Positions 34,139-43,540 of a stretch of 64,000 nucleotides of DNA are shown here, one piece after another. The notes beneath the pieces were generated by a model. That model was not told where the DNA came from. It was given only the letters and a program-made list of their open reading frames with translations, and made no database searches. The translations under genes were made by a program, and so were the position numbers. Within the stretch, counting starts at the first letter, position 1. Each line of letters opens with the position of its first letter. Source of the DNA: Mycolicibacterium aurum (lineage in GTDB: Bacteria; Actinomycetota; Actinomycetes; Mycobacteriales; Mycobacteriaceae); NCBI RefSeq assembly GCF_900637195.1, contig NZ_LR134356.1, positions 1,612,001 through 1,676,000 of the forward strand, in the 5' to 3' direction.

Positions 34139-37066
34139 GTGCGGACGGCGCAGCCGGTGACGGCGGTACGACACGGTGCCGAAACCATCGACCTGCTCGC
34201 GGCCAGCGGCGTCGAGATCGACACCAGCGGTCGGCGCCTTGCCGAGTACAGCTACGACGCATCGAACTACCGGGTCGCGCCGCTAGCCGTCGCGTTTCCG
34301 CGCGACTCCCGCGAAGTCAGCCGTCTCATGGCGACGTGCCATCGGGCGGGTGTGCCCATCATCGCCCGAGGCGGCGGAACGTCGATGGCAGGCAATGCGA
34401 TCGGTAGCGGCGTAGTGATCGATCTGTCGCGGTACATGGGCGCTGTCGTGTCGATCGACGCCGCGAGCCGAACTGCCGTCGTCGAGCCGGGAGCCATTCT
34501 GGCCGATCTCGCCGAAGACGTCCAGCGCGCCACGGGCAACCGGCTGACCTTTGCCCCGGATCCCTCAAGTAAGAACCGCGCCACCGTCGGAGGATCAATA
34601 GGCAACGACGCGTGCGGAAATCACTCCGTTCGCTACGGTCGCACCGGCGACCATGTGGTGTCACTCGACGTGGTACTCGCCGACGGAACCCGCCTCACTG
34701 CCACCCGCACCGCGCTGCGGGCGACCGATCCCAAAGATGCGGTTGCCGCTGCGCGGGCCAGCGACCTGTCGGCCGGGCTCCGGGCTCTAGCCGCTGAGTA
34801 CATGCCGCAGTTCCGTCTGGAACTGGGTCGCATTCCCCGGCAGGTGTCGGGCTTTCATCTGGCGAATCTCCTACCGGAGAACGGCTTCGATGTCGCGCGC
34901 GCACTCGTCGGCAGCGAAGGGACGTGCGCGATCGTGGTGGGTGCCACCGTACGGCTGGTCGAGGTGCCGCCGTCGGCGCTACTGATGATCGTGGCCTATG
35001 ACGACATCGTCGACGCCGCACGCGACGTCACGACGATCCTGCAGTACTCGCCGGCCGCGATCGAAGGCATTGACGAGCAGATCGTGGCGACGATGAGGGC
35101 TCGGCGCGGCCAGGACTCGGTTGCTGAGCTGCCCGCCGGGCGAGCCTGGCTCTACGTCGATCTCGACGGCGACGACGAAGCCGTCGTTGCGGCGCAGGCG
35201 AAGAAGCTTCGAGAGGACCTGAGGGCGAACGGGCGCGCCCTCGACTGCCGCGAAGTTCGCGATCCTGCTGAGCGCAAGAAGCTATGGCGCGTTCGTGAAG
35301 ATGGGGCAGGGCTGTCATCGCGGCTGGAGTTACCCGACGGGTCGAGCGTCACCTCGTGGCCGGGCTGGGAGGACTCAGCGGTCGCTCCAGAGGATCTCGC
35401 CGACTACCTTGCCGACTTTCGGCTGCTGCTTGAGCGGTTTCACCTCATCGGTGTCATGTATGGCCACTTCGGGGCCGGGTGCATGCACATCCGCATCACG
35501 TTCGACCAGAAAACCTCCGAGGGACGTAAGGTGATGTCGGCCTTCCTCACCGCGGCCGCACGCCTGGTCGTCAAGCACGGCGGAACACTGTCCGGAGAAC
35601 ACGGGGACGGCAGGGCTCGCTCCTATCTTCTGCCCGAAATGTATTCCCCGACCATGATGGAAGCCTTTGCCAAGTTCAAGCATCTCTTCGACCCCACGAA
35701 CATTCTGAACCCTGGCGTGATCGTCGATCCGGCGCCGGTCACCGAGCAGCTGGCCCTGGCCGACATTCCACCGCTGCCGTGGCAGACGACGTTTGTTCTG
35801 CACGATGCGAACGGGAGCGGGACCGGAGCGTTCGCCGAAGCCGTTCAGCGCTGTATCGGCGTGGGGCGGTGCCGATCCCATGGCAGTGGGGTGATGTGCC
35901 CCAGTTATCGCGCCACCGGCGATGAGAAGGACTCCACTCGCGCACGCGCCCGTGTGCTTCAGGACATGATTCGCGGCGCAACCAGCGTGGAGCAGGGCTG
36001 GGCTTCTGAGGATGTGCGTGAGGCACTGGATTTATGCCTCTCGTGCAAGGCCTGCTCCTCGGACTGCCCGACGGGTGTGGACATGGCGACATACAAGGCC
36101 GAATTCTTCGATCACCACTACCGCGGACGGATCCGCCCAATGGCGCATTACTCGCTGGGCTGGTTGCCTCGCTGGTTGGCAGTCACGTCGCGGGTGGCGC
36201 CGCTCGTCAACGGTGTCCTGGCAACTCCGCTGCGTCCGGTCGGTCTGCGTCTTGGTGGTCTGACCACCGAACGGACACTTCCGCGCTTCGCTTCCAAGCG
36301 TCAGCTCGGCCGCGAGTTGACGTCCAACCAGACGGGGCAGCGCGATGTGGTGCTCGTCGTGGACTCCTTCACCAAGGGGTTCCGGCCTGAGGTCGCCGGG
36401 GCCGCCCTTCGGGTCGTCGAGGACTCCGGACATCGTGCGGACGTCCGCACCGATATCTGTTGCGGATTGACCTGGATCTCCACCGGTCAACTCCGACAGG
36501 CGCGAAAACGTCTGGTCCACACTGCTGCTGCTCTCGATGACGGTTCGGAGCGTCCCATCATCGTCACCGAGCCGAGTTGTGCAGCAGCTCTGCGCAAAGA
36601 CCTGCCCGAACTCGTCGACACGGCTGCCGCGCAGCGGGTGGCACGACGCGTCCGAAGCTTCGCCGAACAGGTCAGTGCACAATGCGACCGCGGCTGGACA
36701 CCACGCGCGACGCTGCCGTCCTCTGTCACCGTGCAGACCCACTGTCACGAGTACGCCGTGTTTGGTGCTGCAACGCAGCGGCGTGCGCTGGAGGCGGCCG
36801 GAATCGCGAACGTCCGCGAGGCGACCGGGTGCTGCGGTGTGGCCGGCAACTTCGGCTTTGAGCGCCAACACTTTGACGTCAGCATGGCCGTCGCCGAGCA
36901 GGCCCTCGCGCCGGCCTTGCGGGCTGACCCGGACGCCGTCGTGCTCACCGACGGGTTCAGCTGCCACATGCAGGCCCGGCAACTCACTGACAACCCCGCG
37001 CCGAATGCTTCCTCACATCTGGCGCAGATCCTTGACCCCCGTATCGCACAGGAGCTACTCGAATGA
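34139..37066 (+). CDS. FAD-linked / Fe-S fused dehydrogenase (YdiJ-like D-2-hydroxyacid type)
   Basis: A 975-aa fusion. Residues ~40-270 are a PCMH FAD-binding domain (RGGGTSMAGNAIG, GGSIGNDACGNHSVRYG). Residues ~280-540 are the FAD-oxidase C domain with YGHFGAGCMHIRI and GGTLSGEHGDGRARS. Then comes a ferredoxin-like part with CIGVGRC...MCPSY and CLSCKACSSDCPTGVD for 4Fe-4S clusters. The end is a heterodisulfide-reductase-like CCG domain (DICCGLTW, GCCGVAGNFGF). This layout is that of YdiJ/D-2-hydroxyglutarate dehydrogenases and D-lactate dehydrogenases. It would oxidise a 2-hydroxy acid of the pathway and feed electrons to the respiratory chain. Starts 34139 or 34157 (GTG) are equally good. 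It overlaps the next gene by 4 nt. Confidence 0.85.
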   Translation: MRTAQPVTAVRHGAETIDLLAASGVEIDTSGRRLAEYSYDASNYRVAPLAVAFPRDSREVSRLMATCHRAGVPIIARGGGTSMAGNAIGSGVVIDLSRYMGAVVSIDAASRTAVVEPGAILADLAEDVQRATGNRLTFAPDPSSKNRATVGGSIGNDACGNHSVRYGRTGDHVVSLDVVLADGTRLTATRTALRATDPKDAVAAARASDLSAGLRALAAEYMPQFRLELGRIPRQVSGFHLANLLPENGFDVARALVGSEGTCAIVVGATVRLVEVPPSALLMIVAYDDIVDAARDVTTILQYSPAAIEGIDEQIVATMRARRGQDSVAELPAGRAWLYVDLDGDDEAVVAAQAKKLREDLRANGRALDCREVRDPAERKKLWRVREDGAGLSSRLELPDGSSVTSWPGWEDSAVAPEDLADYLADFRLLLERFHLIGVMYGHFGAGCMHIRITFDQKTSEGRKVMSAFLTAAARLVVKHGGTLSGEHGDGRARSYLLPEMYSPTMMEAFAKFKHLFDPTNILNPGVIVDPAPVTEQLALADIPPLPWQTTFVLHDANGSGTGAFAEAVQRCIGVGRCRSHGSGVMCPSYRATGDEKDSTRARARVLQDMIRGATSVEQGWASEDVREALDLCLSCKACSSDCPTGVDMATYKAEFFDHHYRGRIRPMAHYSLGWLPRWLAVTSRVAPLVNGVLATPLRPVGLRLGGLTTERTLPRFASKRQLGRELTSNQTGQRDVVLVVDSFTKGFRPEVAGAALRVVEDSGHRADVRTDICCGLTWISTGQLRQARKRLVHTAAALDDGSERPIIVTEPSCAAALRKDLPELVDTAAAQRVARRVRSFAEQVSAQCDRGWTPRATLPSSVTVQTHCHEYAVFGAATQRRALEAAGIANVREATGCCGVAGNFGFERQHFDVSMAVAEQALAPALRADPDAVVLTDGFSCHMQARQLTDNPAPNASSHLAQILDPRIAQELLE

Positions 37067-38559
37067 CCGCACCGACGACCAGTCCCTGCCCGACCGCCCT
37101 CCGCACCGGGATCGCGTCGATTCCCACCGGGCTGTTGATCGGGGGGCGCTGGCGTGAAGCCGTCGGCGGCAAGGTCTTCGAGGTCGAGAATCCCGCTACG
37201 GGTGAAGTGCTCGCCGCCGTCGCCGACGCCAGCCCTGCCGACGGGGACGCCGCGCTGGCGGCTGCGGTGGCCGCGCAACCATCCTGGGCGCGCACTGCAC
37301 CGCGGCAGCGGAGTGAGATCTTGCGCCGCGCCTACGATTTGGTGATGGCCCGGCAGGATTGGCTGGCAGAGGTGATGACGTCGGAGATGGGTAAACCGCT
37401 CGCCGAGGCCAGAGGTGAAGTGGCCTACGCTGCTGAGTTCCTCCGGTGGTTCTCCGAGGAAGCCGTCCGCATATCCGGTGATCACACGACCACCGGAGAT
37501 GGGGCGAACCGAATCATCGTGACCCGCGAACCGGTCGGACCCTGCGTCCTCATCACTCCGTGGAATTTTCCCTTGGCCATGGGGACCCGCAAGATCGCGC
37601 CAGCGGTAGCCGCCGGGTGCACCATGGTTCTCAAGCCTGCACCTCAAACCCCGCTGACCTCGTTGGCCCTGGCCGTGATCCTGCAGGAAAGTGGACTCCC
37701 CGAGGGTGTTCTGAATGTCGTGAACACCACTGATGCGGCAGCCGTGGTGGAGCGCTGGATGGCGAGCGGCAAAGCCCGCAAAGTGAGTTTCACCGGCTCC
37801 ACCGGAGTAGGCAAGGTCCTCCTGCGACAAGCGGCCGAGACGGTGATGCGTTCCTCCATGGAACTGGGCGGGAACGCACCGTTCATAGTGTGCGCCGACG
37901 CCGATCTCGACACCGCCGTCGACGGTGCCATGGCAGCCAAGATGCGCAACATGGGTGAGGCATGCACGGCAGCGAACCGGATGTACGTTCACCGCGACAT
38001 TGCTGCTGCGTTCTCCCAACGGCTCGCGGCACGGATGGCAGCGCTGAAGGTGGGCAACGGACTGGACGACGAAACCGAGGTGGGACCGCTGATCGACGCC
38101 GCCGGCCGCGCGAAAGTGCAACGGCTCGTTGACGATGCGTTGCAGCGTGGCGCAACCGCGCTCACGGGCGGCCGACTACCGGACGGGCCCGGATACTTCT
38201 ATCCGCCGACCGTCCTTGCAGACGTGTCCGGCGACTCCGAACTGATGACCACCGAGGTTTTCGGACCGGTGGCACCGGTCATCCCGTTCGACGACGAAGA
38301 TGAGGTGATCACGCTCGCCAACGACACCGACTGGGGTTTGGTGGGCTATCTCTTCACCCAGGACATCGACCGAGCATTCGACCTGAGTGAGCGTCTCGAA
38401 GTCGGCATGGTGGGTGTAAATACCGGGGTGGTGTCCAACCCGGCAGCGCCTTTCGGTGGGGTGAAGCAGTCCGGCCTCGGGCGTGAAGGCGGGAAAGTCG
38501 GTATCGATGAGTTCCTGGAGTACAAATACCTCGCGGTGCCTCGACGCAAGGGTCACTGA
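37063..38559 (+). CDS. gabD: Succinate-semialdehyde dehydrogenase-like (GabD)
   Basis: A 498-aa aldehyde dehydrogenase. Motifs: TPWNFPLAMGTRKIAPA, FTGSTGVGKVLL, SSMELGGNAPF, catalytic Cys in MGEACTAANRMY and the GabD-like end GMVGVNTGVVSNPAAPFGG then KQSGLGREGG. It would oxidise succinic semialdehyde or a similar semialdehyde to the dicarboxylic acid. As last gene of the plus-strand arm and together with the aminoaldehyde dehydrogenase of the other arm, it supports a route ending at succinate. Confidence 0.88.
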   Translation: MTAPTTSPCPTALRTGIASIPTGLLIGGRWREAVGGKVFEVENPATGEVLAAVADASPADGDAALAAAVAAQPSWARTAPRQRSEILRRAYDLVMARQDWLAEVMTSEMGKPLAEARGEVAYAAEFLRWFSEEAVRISGDHTTTGDGANRIIVTREPVGPCVLITPWNFPLAMGTRKIAPAVAAGCTMVLKPAPQTPLTSLALAVILQESGLPEGVLNVVNTTDAAAVVERWMASGKARKVSFTGSTGVGKVLLRQAAETVMRSSMELGGNAPFIVCADADLDTAVDGAMAAKMRNMGEACTAANRMYVHRDIAAAFSQRLAARMAALKVGNGLDDETEVGPLIDAAGRAKVQRLVDDALQRGATALTGGRLPDGPGYFYPPTVLADVSGDSELMTTEVFGPVAPVIPFDDEDEVITLANDTDWGLVGYLFTQDIDRAFDLSERLEVGMVGVNTGVVSNPAAPFGGVKQSGLGREGGKVGIDEFLEYKYLAVPRRKGH

Positions 38560-38584
38560 CGACCGGCGCGATGACCTCACGTGC

Positions 38585-38869
38585 ATGAATTCCGGAGACG
38601 AGCCGACGGTCGCCGACTGGAAGGAGGCGACGTACGCAGAGGTGCTGACCGCGCTGACCGTCAACCGTCGCCGGACGGACTTCGTGTTCATCGGGGTAGA
38701 CGGACGTCGCGAGTCGGGGAAGTCCACCTCGCGACGCGGCGCGGAAATTCTCATCGTCGAAGGTGTTGGCGCGTGCCGAGAACAACTGCATCCGTGGTTC
38801 GATGCCGCGGTTTGCAGCGGTGTCGAGCGCGCTACAGCGAGCGCAGGAAGTCCAGCAGTGCCGCGTTGA
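38585..38869 (+). pseudogene. Uridine-kinase-like P-loop protein with internal deletion
   Basis: A 94-aa open frame that begins like actinobacterial uridine kinase-like ATPases: DFVFIGVDGRRESGKST is an intact P-loop (GxxxxGKST). It then jumps directly to RGAEILIVEGVGACREQL, the Walker-B/EGVGA region that normally lies some 60-70 residues later. The remaining C-terminal half is lost and the frame runs into the end of the convergent epoxide hydrolase gene. Best read as a deletion remnant. Confidence 0.6.
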
Positions 38870-39830
38870 CCTCGTCCGGCCGTTCCTGCGGTAGCCAGTG
38901 TCCCGCTCCGGGGTAGATCCGCACGTCCCGCAGACCCGGCACCTCGGCGTGCATCCGGTCCAGAGCCTTCGCCGTGTTGCCACCGATGAGGTCGTGTTCA
39001 CCGGCGAGGTAGAGGGCGGGTTGTCGGATCGCCGAGCCGAGGAACGGCGCGAGGATGGCAGGCGTCGCGTCGAGGTTGCGGTACCAGTTGAGGCCACCGC
39101 GGATGCCGTTGCGGGCGAGTTCGGCGACCCAGATCCGGATGTCGTCCTCGGTGATCCAGCCGGGCAGGGTGGCGGGGGCCGGCAGCTGTTCGATGAAGGT
39201 CTCGCCGCGCGGGAAGTGTCCGTCCCAGCCGGACTCGCGCACGCCGTCGGTGACGACGTCTCCGCTGATGCTGTAGAGGAAGCCGCGTAGGAAGGACTCG
39301 AGATCGGCGTTGATCTCGGCGTCCGCGACGTCGGGTTCCTGGAAGTACAGCCGGTAGTAGTCGGCGTCGGATGCCTTGGCGCGCATCAGGTCACTGACCG
39401 TCAGCCCCTCGGGTAGACATCCCGTCGGCGCCTGGTACGGGACGCTGAGGGCGGCGACGGCCCGGAAGATGTCGGGTCGCATCAGCGCGCAGTACCATGC
39501 CACCGGCGCTCCCCAGTCGTGGCCGACGACGACGGCATCCGTCGCGCCGACCGCCGTAACGACGCCCACCACGTCGGCCACCAGGTGCGACAGGGAGTAG
39601 GCAGCGACGTCGGCGGGCGCGTCGCTGCGGCCGTAGCCACGCATGTCGAGGGCCACCGCCCGGAAGCCGGCCGCTGCCACCGCGGGCAGCTGATGGCGCC
39701 ACGAGTACCACGACTCGGGGAAGCCATGGCAGAAGACGACCAGCGGGCCTTCGCCGGCCGAGACCGTGTGCAGGCGGATGCCGTTGACGGTCAGGTCGGC
39801 GTGGTCGAACTGGTTCTCGCTCAACGTCAT
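38832..39830 (-). CDS. Epoxide hydrolase-type alpha/beta hydrolase (EphA/EphF-like)
   Basis: A 332-aa alpha/beta hydrolase with HGFPESWYSWRHQ, nucleophile Asp in VVGHDWGAPVAWY, the cap Tyr region GLNWYRNLD, LYLAGEHDLIGG and catalytic His in GAGHWLPQERPDEV. The Asp nucleophile marks it as an epoxide hydrolase rather than an esterase. It would open an epoxide to a diol. It overlaps the SDR gene by 4 nt and is last in the split-transketolase operon. Confidence 0.9.
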   Translation of the reverse strand: MTLSENQFDHADLTVNGIRLHTVSAGEGPLVVFCHGFPESWYSWRHQLPAVAAAGFRAVALDMRGYGRSDAPADVAAYSLSHLVADVVGVVTAVGATDAVVVGHDWGAPVAWYCALMRPDIFRAVAALSVPYQAPTGCLPEGLTVSDLMRAKASDADYYRLYFQEPDVADAEINADLESFLRGFLYSISGDVVTDGVRESGWDGHFPRGETFIEQLPAPATLPGWITEDDIRIWVAELARNGIRGGLNWYRNLDATPAILAPFLGSAIRQPALYLAGEHDLIGGNTAKALDRMHAEVPGLRDVRIYPGAGHWLPQERPDEVNAALLDFLRSL

Positions 39831-40636
39831 TGCGGCTTCTTCCGGGCGTGGAACTCGTCGGCGTAGAGCTCCTGGAAGTTGGGTTCACCGGTGTGCGCGG
39901 TGAGCCCACCGTCGGCGACGAGGTTGGCGCCGGTGATGAAGCTGGCGTCGTCCGATGCGAGGAAGGCAATGACGCTGGCGATCTCGTCGGGCATCCCCAC
40001 CCGGCCCATCGGGATGTTCCGTTCGTACACCGGCTTCATGTTCGGATGGTCCATCATCCCGCCGGGGTGGCTGTTCACCGGTCCGGGACATACCGCGTTG
40101 ACGCGAATACCCTGGCGCGCGTGGTCGATTGCCATGTTGCGGGTCAGGTTGACCACCGCTCCCTTGGCCGTGCAGTAGGCGACCAGACCGTAGTTCCCGG
40201 CGAGGCCAGAGATCGACGCGGTATTGACGATGTTGCCGCGGGTGGCGGCCAGGTGGGGGATGGCGGCGCGGGAGCCGTAGTAGACGGAGTCGAGGTCGAC
40301 CGCCATGATGCGGCGCCAGTCGACGGGCTCGACGTCCACGACGGTACCCATGGTGATGGCACCGGCGTTGTTGACCAGGACGTCGAGCTGGCCGAACCGC
40401 TCCACCGCGTGCTCGATCATGGCGGTGACCTGCTGCTCGTCGGAGACGTCGGTGACGCGGGTGGCGAGCCGGGCGTCACCGAACTCGTCGGCGAGCCGGG
40501 TCAGTCCCTTGGGGTTCACGTCGCACGCGAGCACCGCCGCCCCCTCGGCGAGGAACCTTCGCACGGTGGCGGCGCCGATGCCGTGACCGCCACCGGTCAC
40601 GACGGCCACCTTGCCTCGGTGTCGGATCTCATCCAC
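39827..40636 (-). CDS. Short-chain dehydrogenase/reductase
   Basis: A 269-aa classical SDR: TGGGHGIGAATV cofactor loop, LVNNAGAITMG, catalytic Ser in TASISGLAGNYG, Tyr/Lys in YCTAKGA, and PGPVNSHPG. An acidic ACDVN after the second strand favours NAD. It probably oxidises an alcohol such as the diol from the epoxide hydrolases to a hydroxyketone. It overlaps the transketolase C gene by 8 nt. Confidence 0.9.
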   Translation of the reverse strand: MDEIRHRGKVAVVTGGGHGIGAATVRRFLAEGAAVLACDVNPKGLTRLADEFGDARLATRVTDVSDEQQVTAMIEHAVERFGQLDVLVNNAGAITMGTVVDVEPVDWRRIMAVDLDSVYYGSRAAIPHLAATRGNIVNTASISGLAGNYGLVAYCTAKGAVVNLTRNMAIDHARQGIRVNAVCPGPVNSHPGGMMDHPNMKPVYERNIPMGRVGMPDEIASVIAFLASDDASFITGANLVADGGLTAHTGEPNFQELYADEFHARKKPQ

Positions 40637-41624
40637 GGGCTACCTCCTTCGGTTGTCCCGCGACGCCCGTCACGACGAGTGCGGCCTCGACGATGTGACG
40701 GCTGCTCATGCCCAGAAGGTCGGCGGTATAGTCCGGAGATCCGAAGGGCGGGAACACGTCCGGCACGCCAACGGGCCTCACCGGGACAGTAACCCCGCGG
40801 CGCGCCAAGGCCTCGGCGACCGCCGAGAACAGGCCGCCGATGACCGAGTGGTTCTCCGCCGTGACCAGCCGGCCGGTGCGGGCGGCCAGGTCGGCGACCG
40901 CGTCACCGTCGAAGGGCTTCAGGGTGCTCGCCCGCAGCACGGCCGCATGAACGCCCGATGTGGCCAGGACATCAGCGGCGATGAGCGCTTCGCCGACGCG
41001 GTCGCCGCTGGCGATGATGCCGACGTCGGCACCGTCCCGCAGGAGGGCCGCCCTGCCCAGCTCGAACGGCGGCATCTCCACGATGCGTTTCGCGGACGCC
41101 CGATTGAACGGTTGCCGAAGATAGACCGGCCCGTCGTAGTCCAGGGCCACCGTGAGTGCCTCCGCCGCTTCGGCCGGATCGGCGGGGTCGATGACGATCA
41201 TGTTCGGCACGGCCCGCCAGACCGCGAGGTCGTCGATGGCGGTGTGCGACGGCCCGAACGTCGCCGAGATGCCCGGGGTGGCGCCGATGAGCTTGACATT
41301 GGCCCGGGGTAGCGCGATCTGCATGATCGCGAAGTCGAGCGCGCGGCGGGCCAGGAAGGCCGCGAACGTCGTTGCGACGACCGTCAATCCGGCGCGCGCC
41401 AAGCCGGCGGCGGTCATCACCAGATTCTGTTCGGCCATCCCCACCTCGACGTAGCGGTCCGGGTAACACTTGGCGAAGGCCGTCAGGTCGGTGTACTTCT
41501 TCAGGTCTGCGGACACAGCGACGATGTCGTCGCGCTCGGCGGCGGCGTCCAGCAGGGCCTGACCCCACGGTCCGGCCTTGCTCCGCAGCCCCATCGCGGC
41601 GGCCGCACCGGTGTGCTGGTTCAC
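40629..41624 (-). CDS. Transketolase, C-terminal subunit (split type)
   Basis: A 331-aa protein covering the pyrimidine-binding and C-terminal domains of transketolase/DXS-like enzymes: VSADLKKYTDLTAFAKCYPDRYVEVGMAEQN (as VGMAEQNLVMTAAGLA with the catalytic Glu), FGPSHTAIDDLAVWRAVPNM and the end domain LVTAENHSVIGGLFSAVAEAL. It must pair with the N-terminal subunit encoded directly upstream, which it overlaps by 4 nt. Split transketolases are mostly found in catabolic operons for short sugars or ketoses. Confidence 0.88.
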   Translation of the reverse strand: MNQHTGAAAAMGLRSKAGPWGQALLDAAAERDDIVAVSADLKKYTDLTAFAKCYPDRYVEVGMAEQNLVMTAAGLARAGLTVVATTFAAFLARRALDFAIMQIALPRANVKLIGATPGISATFGPSHTAIDDLAVWRAVPNMIVIDPADPAEAAEALTVALDYDGPVYLRQPFNRASAKRIVEMPPFELGRAALLRDGADVGIIASGDRVGEALIAADVLATSGVHAAVLRASTLKPFDGDAVADLAARTGRLVTAENHSVIGGLFSAVAEALARRGVTVPVRPVGVPDVFPPFGSPDYTADLLGMSSRHIVEAALVVTGVAGQPKEVARG

Positions 41625-42472
41625 AGACCCTCCTCGATCTCACGTTGCGCCGTTACCCATTCGTCGGCGCTCATGCGGACGAAGTGGGCGTTGGGCCGGT
41701 TCTGCAGGCTGGGTGCACCCTGCGCGAGGCGGGTGTGTGCGATCAGCGCGCGGGGTCGTGCACCCGCATCCCGATCGGCGGCGGCGAAGGCATCGAGGAG
41801 CGCGTCGACGTCGTTGCCATCGACGTCGTGGGCCCACCAGCCGAAGGCTCGGAACTTGTCGGCGAGCGGTTCGACTTCGAGGACGAGGTCGCCGTCGGCC
41901 TGGGTGCGGTTGACGTCGACAATGGCGGTGAGGTTGGACAGCCCGCGGGCGCCGGCGAACATCGCGGCCTCCCACGTCGACCCCTCCTGCGTCTCCCCGT
42001 CAGACATGTAGTCGAACACCCTCGCCGAATTGCCGCGGTACCGGAGCCCCCACGCGAGTCCACCTGCGACGCCGAGTCCTTGGCCCAGTGATCCTCCGGC
42101 GAACTCCATCCCGGGTACGTCACCGGGCTCGGCGCCGAGCGTGAGCGCGCTGCCGTCGGCGCCGTAGGTGCGCAGTTCGTCCACCGTGAGCAGCCCGTGT
42201 TCGGCCATCGCGGCGTAGTGCGCCAGTCCGTAGTGCCCGACCGACAGCAGTAGGCGGTCCCGCGCTTCGTCGTTCTGCGTTCCGGGAGACCAGTTCAGTT
42301 CCCGGAAGTACAGCACCGCGAACAATTCCGCCGATTGCAGCGCCTGACCGATGTAGGCCTCGCCCTTGCCGCGGGCGGCACACAGCGCGTGGAGTCGCAG
42401 CCGGCGCGCGACGGCCCGAAGGTCGGCGGCGTCGCGCATGGGATGCGCCGCGAGGATCGTCTGTTCCACCAT
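41621..42472 (-). CDS. Transketolase, N-terminal subunit (split type)
   Basis: A 283-aa thiamine-diphosphate-binding half: AARGKGEAYIGQALQSAEL, LSVGHYGLAHYAAMAEHG, GSLGQGLGVAGGLAWGL and the TPP motif SDGETQEGSTWEAAMFAG...IVDVNRTQ (first Gly of GDG is Ser). ATG 42472 is chosen because it lies exactly at the predicted transcription start of a leaderless promoter, 7 bases after the -10 box. The longer frame to 42511 would run through the -10/-35 region. First gene of a four-gene operon. Confidence 0.88.
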   Translation of the reverse strand: MVEQTILAAHPMRDAADLRAVARRLRLHALCAARGKGEAYIGQALQSAELFAVLYFRELNWSPGTQNDEARDRLLLSVGHYGLAHYAAMAEHGLLTVDELRTYGADGSALTLGAEPGDVPGMEFAGGSLGQGLGVAGGLAWGLRYRGNSARVFDYMSDGETQEGSTWEAAMFAGARGLSNLTAIVDVNRTQADGDLVLEVEPLADKFRAFGWWAHDVDGNDVDALLDAFAAADRDAGARPRALIAHTRLAQGAPSLQNRPNAHFVRMSADEWVTAQREIEEGL

Positions 42473-42508
42473 GAGTGCATACAACCGGTTGCAGTCGGTG
42501 GACGTCAA
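42472..42508 (-). promoter_or_regulatory. Leaderless promoter with palindromic operator, copy A (transketolase operon)
   Basis: On the minus strand a -35 TTGACG (42503-42508), an 18-base spacer and -10 TTGTAT (42479-42484), with the ATG 7 bases after the -10. The near-palindrome TACAACCGGTTGCA (42480-42493) covers the -10 box. The same arrangement occurs at 43540-43576 with most bases conserved, so it is likely the regulated promoter of this locus. Confidence 0.55.
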
Positions 42509-42616
42509 CAACGTGTGGCGATGGGTGACGCTCTGGAGCTAGCTGTCTCCGTAATAAGTCGCCCGACAATATGATTCAGCATATCTTGGCGAGGACTTCA
42601 ATGGAGTCGGCCAGCG

Positions 42617-42636
42617 TACTCGTCACTGTGACGGGT
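42617..42636 (+). repeat. 20-bp palindromic repeat, copy 1
   Basis: TACTCGTCACTGTGACGGGT with palindromic core CGTCAC-T-GTGACG. Identical, in opposite orientation, to 44350-44369 at the tetR start. It lies between the second hydrolase stop and the transketolase promoter, about 110 bases upstream of the latter. Likely a TetR operator. Confidence 0.5.
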
Positions 42637-42649
42637 TACGCCACCTCAA

Positions 42650-43540
42650 TCACAGGGGATGCCGGCTCAGGTGTCGTTGTAGCAGCACCCCGACCAGCTC
42701 GGGCTCCTCCTGGAGGAGCCAGTGCCCGGCGTCCAGCTCGACGAACTCGTGCGGGCCTACGACGTATCCATGACCGACGTCGACGGCCATTCGACTGACG
42801 TAGGGGTCGCGGTTGCCCCAGATGAGCATCGTCGGCAGGGAAACCGGCGCGAACTCCAGCGACGTACCGTCGAGCACGGTCATGTGCCCGTTCGTCGCGC
42901 GGTACCAGTTGAGCGCAGCGGTCAGCGCACCGTCCTGCCCGAGGACGGCGAGGTACTGCTCGACGAGTTCCTCGTCGTGCGCGGTCCACACGTCGCGCAG
43001 CCGGGCGAATGCGTCTGCCGACCAGAATGATTCGACGATCTGACCCGGGGCCTGCACGGCACCGAGGAAGTCCCGGTAGGCCTGCACCGCCGGATCGTCG
43101 CGCGTGGCCTCGGCGAAGCCGCGATAGTGCGGGATGGACAGGCTGACGTAGGAGGCGATCCGCTCCCCATCGTCGAGGTCGACCGCGCACCAGCCCGCCG
43201 CCGCCCCCCAGTCGTGCCCGATCAGGTGGAAGCGGTCGAATCCCGCCGCGTCGGCGACGTCGAGGACGTCCTGCCCCAGGTGCCGGTGGTCGTAGGCGGC
43301 GACGTCGTCGGGCCGAGCGCCGGGGCTGTAGCCCCGCTGATCGAAGGCGAGGCACCGATAGCCCTGGCGGGCAAGCAGATCCATGGCCGGTATCCACATC
43401 GCCGAGGTCTCTGGCATGCCGTGCAGCAGGATCACCGGCTCGCCGTCCGTTCCGGAGGCCAAGGCCTCGAACGTCAGTCCCGCCGCATCGATCGACGTCC
43501 TCGTCACCGTGGTCCCCATGGGGCCTCCGCGCATCATCAC
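42650..43540 (-). CDS. Epoxide hydrolase-type alpha/beta hydrolase, second
   Basis: A 296-aa alpha/beta hydrolase with ILLHGMPETSAMW, nucleophile Asp in IGHDWGAAAGWC, cap Tyr region ALNWYRATNGHM, MLIWGNRDPYVS and catalytic His in LDAGHWLLQEEPE. It differs clearly from the one at 38832, so the two may act on different stereoisomers or steps. GTG 43540 is chosen as the leaderless start seven bases after the -10 of promoter copy B; ATGs at 43537, 43534 and 43519 are alternatives. Single gene between the tetR and the transketolase operon. Confidence 0.88.
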   Translation of the reverse strand: MMMRGGPMGTTVTRTSIDAAGLTFEALASGTDGEPVILLHGMPETSAMWIPAMDLLARQGYRCLAFDQRGYSPGARPDDVAAYDHRHLGQDVLDVADAAGFDRFHLIGHDWGAAAGWCAVDLDDGERIASYVSLSIPHYRGFAEATRDDPAVQAYRDFLGAVQAPGQIVESFWSADAFARLRDVWTAHDEELVEQYLAVLGQDGALTAALNWYRATNGHMTVLDGTSLEFAPVSLPTMLIWGNRDPYVSRMAVDVGHGYVVGPHEFVELDAGHWLLQEEPELVGVLLQRHLSRHPL

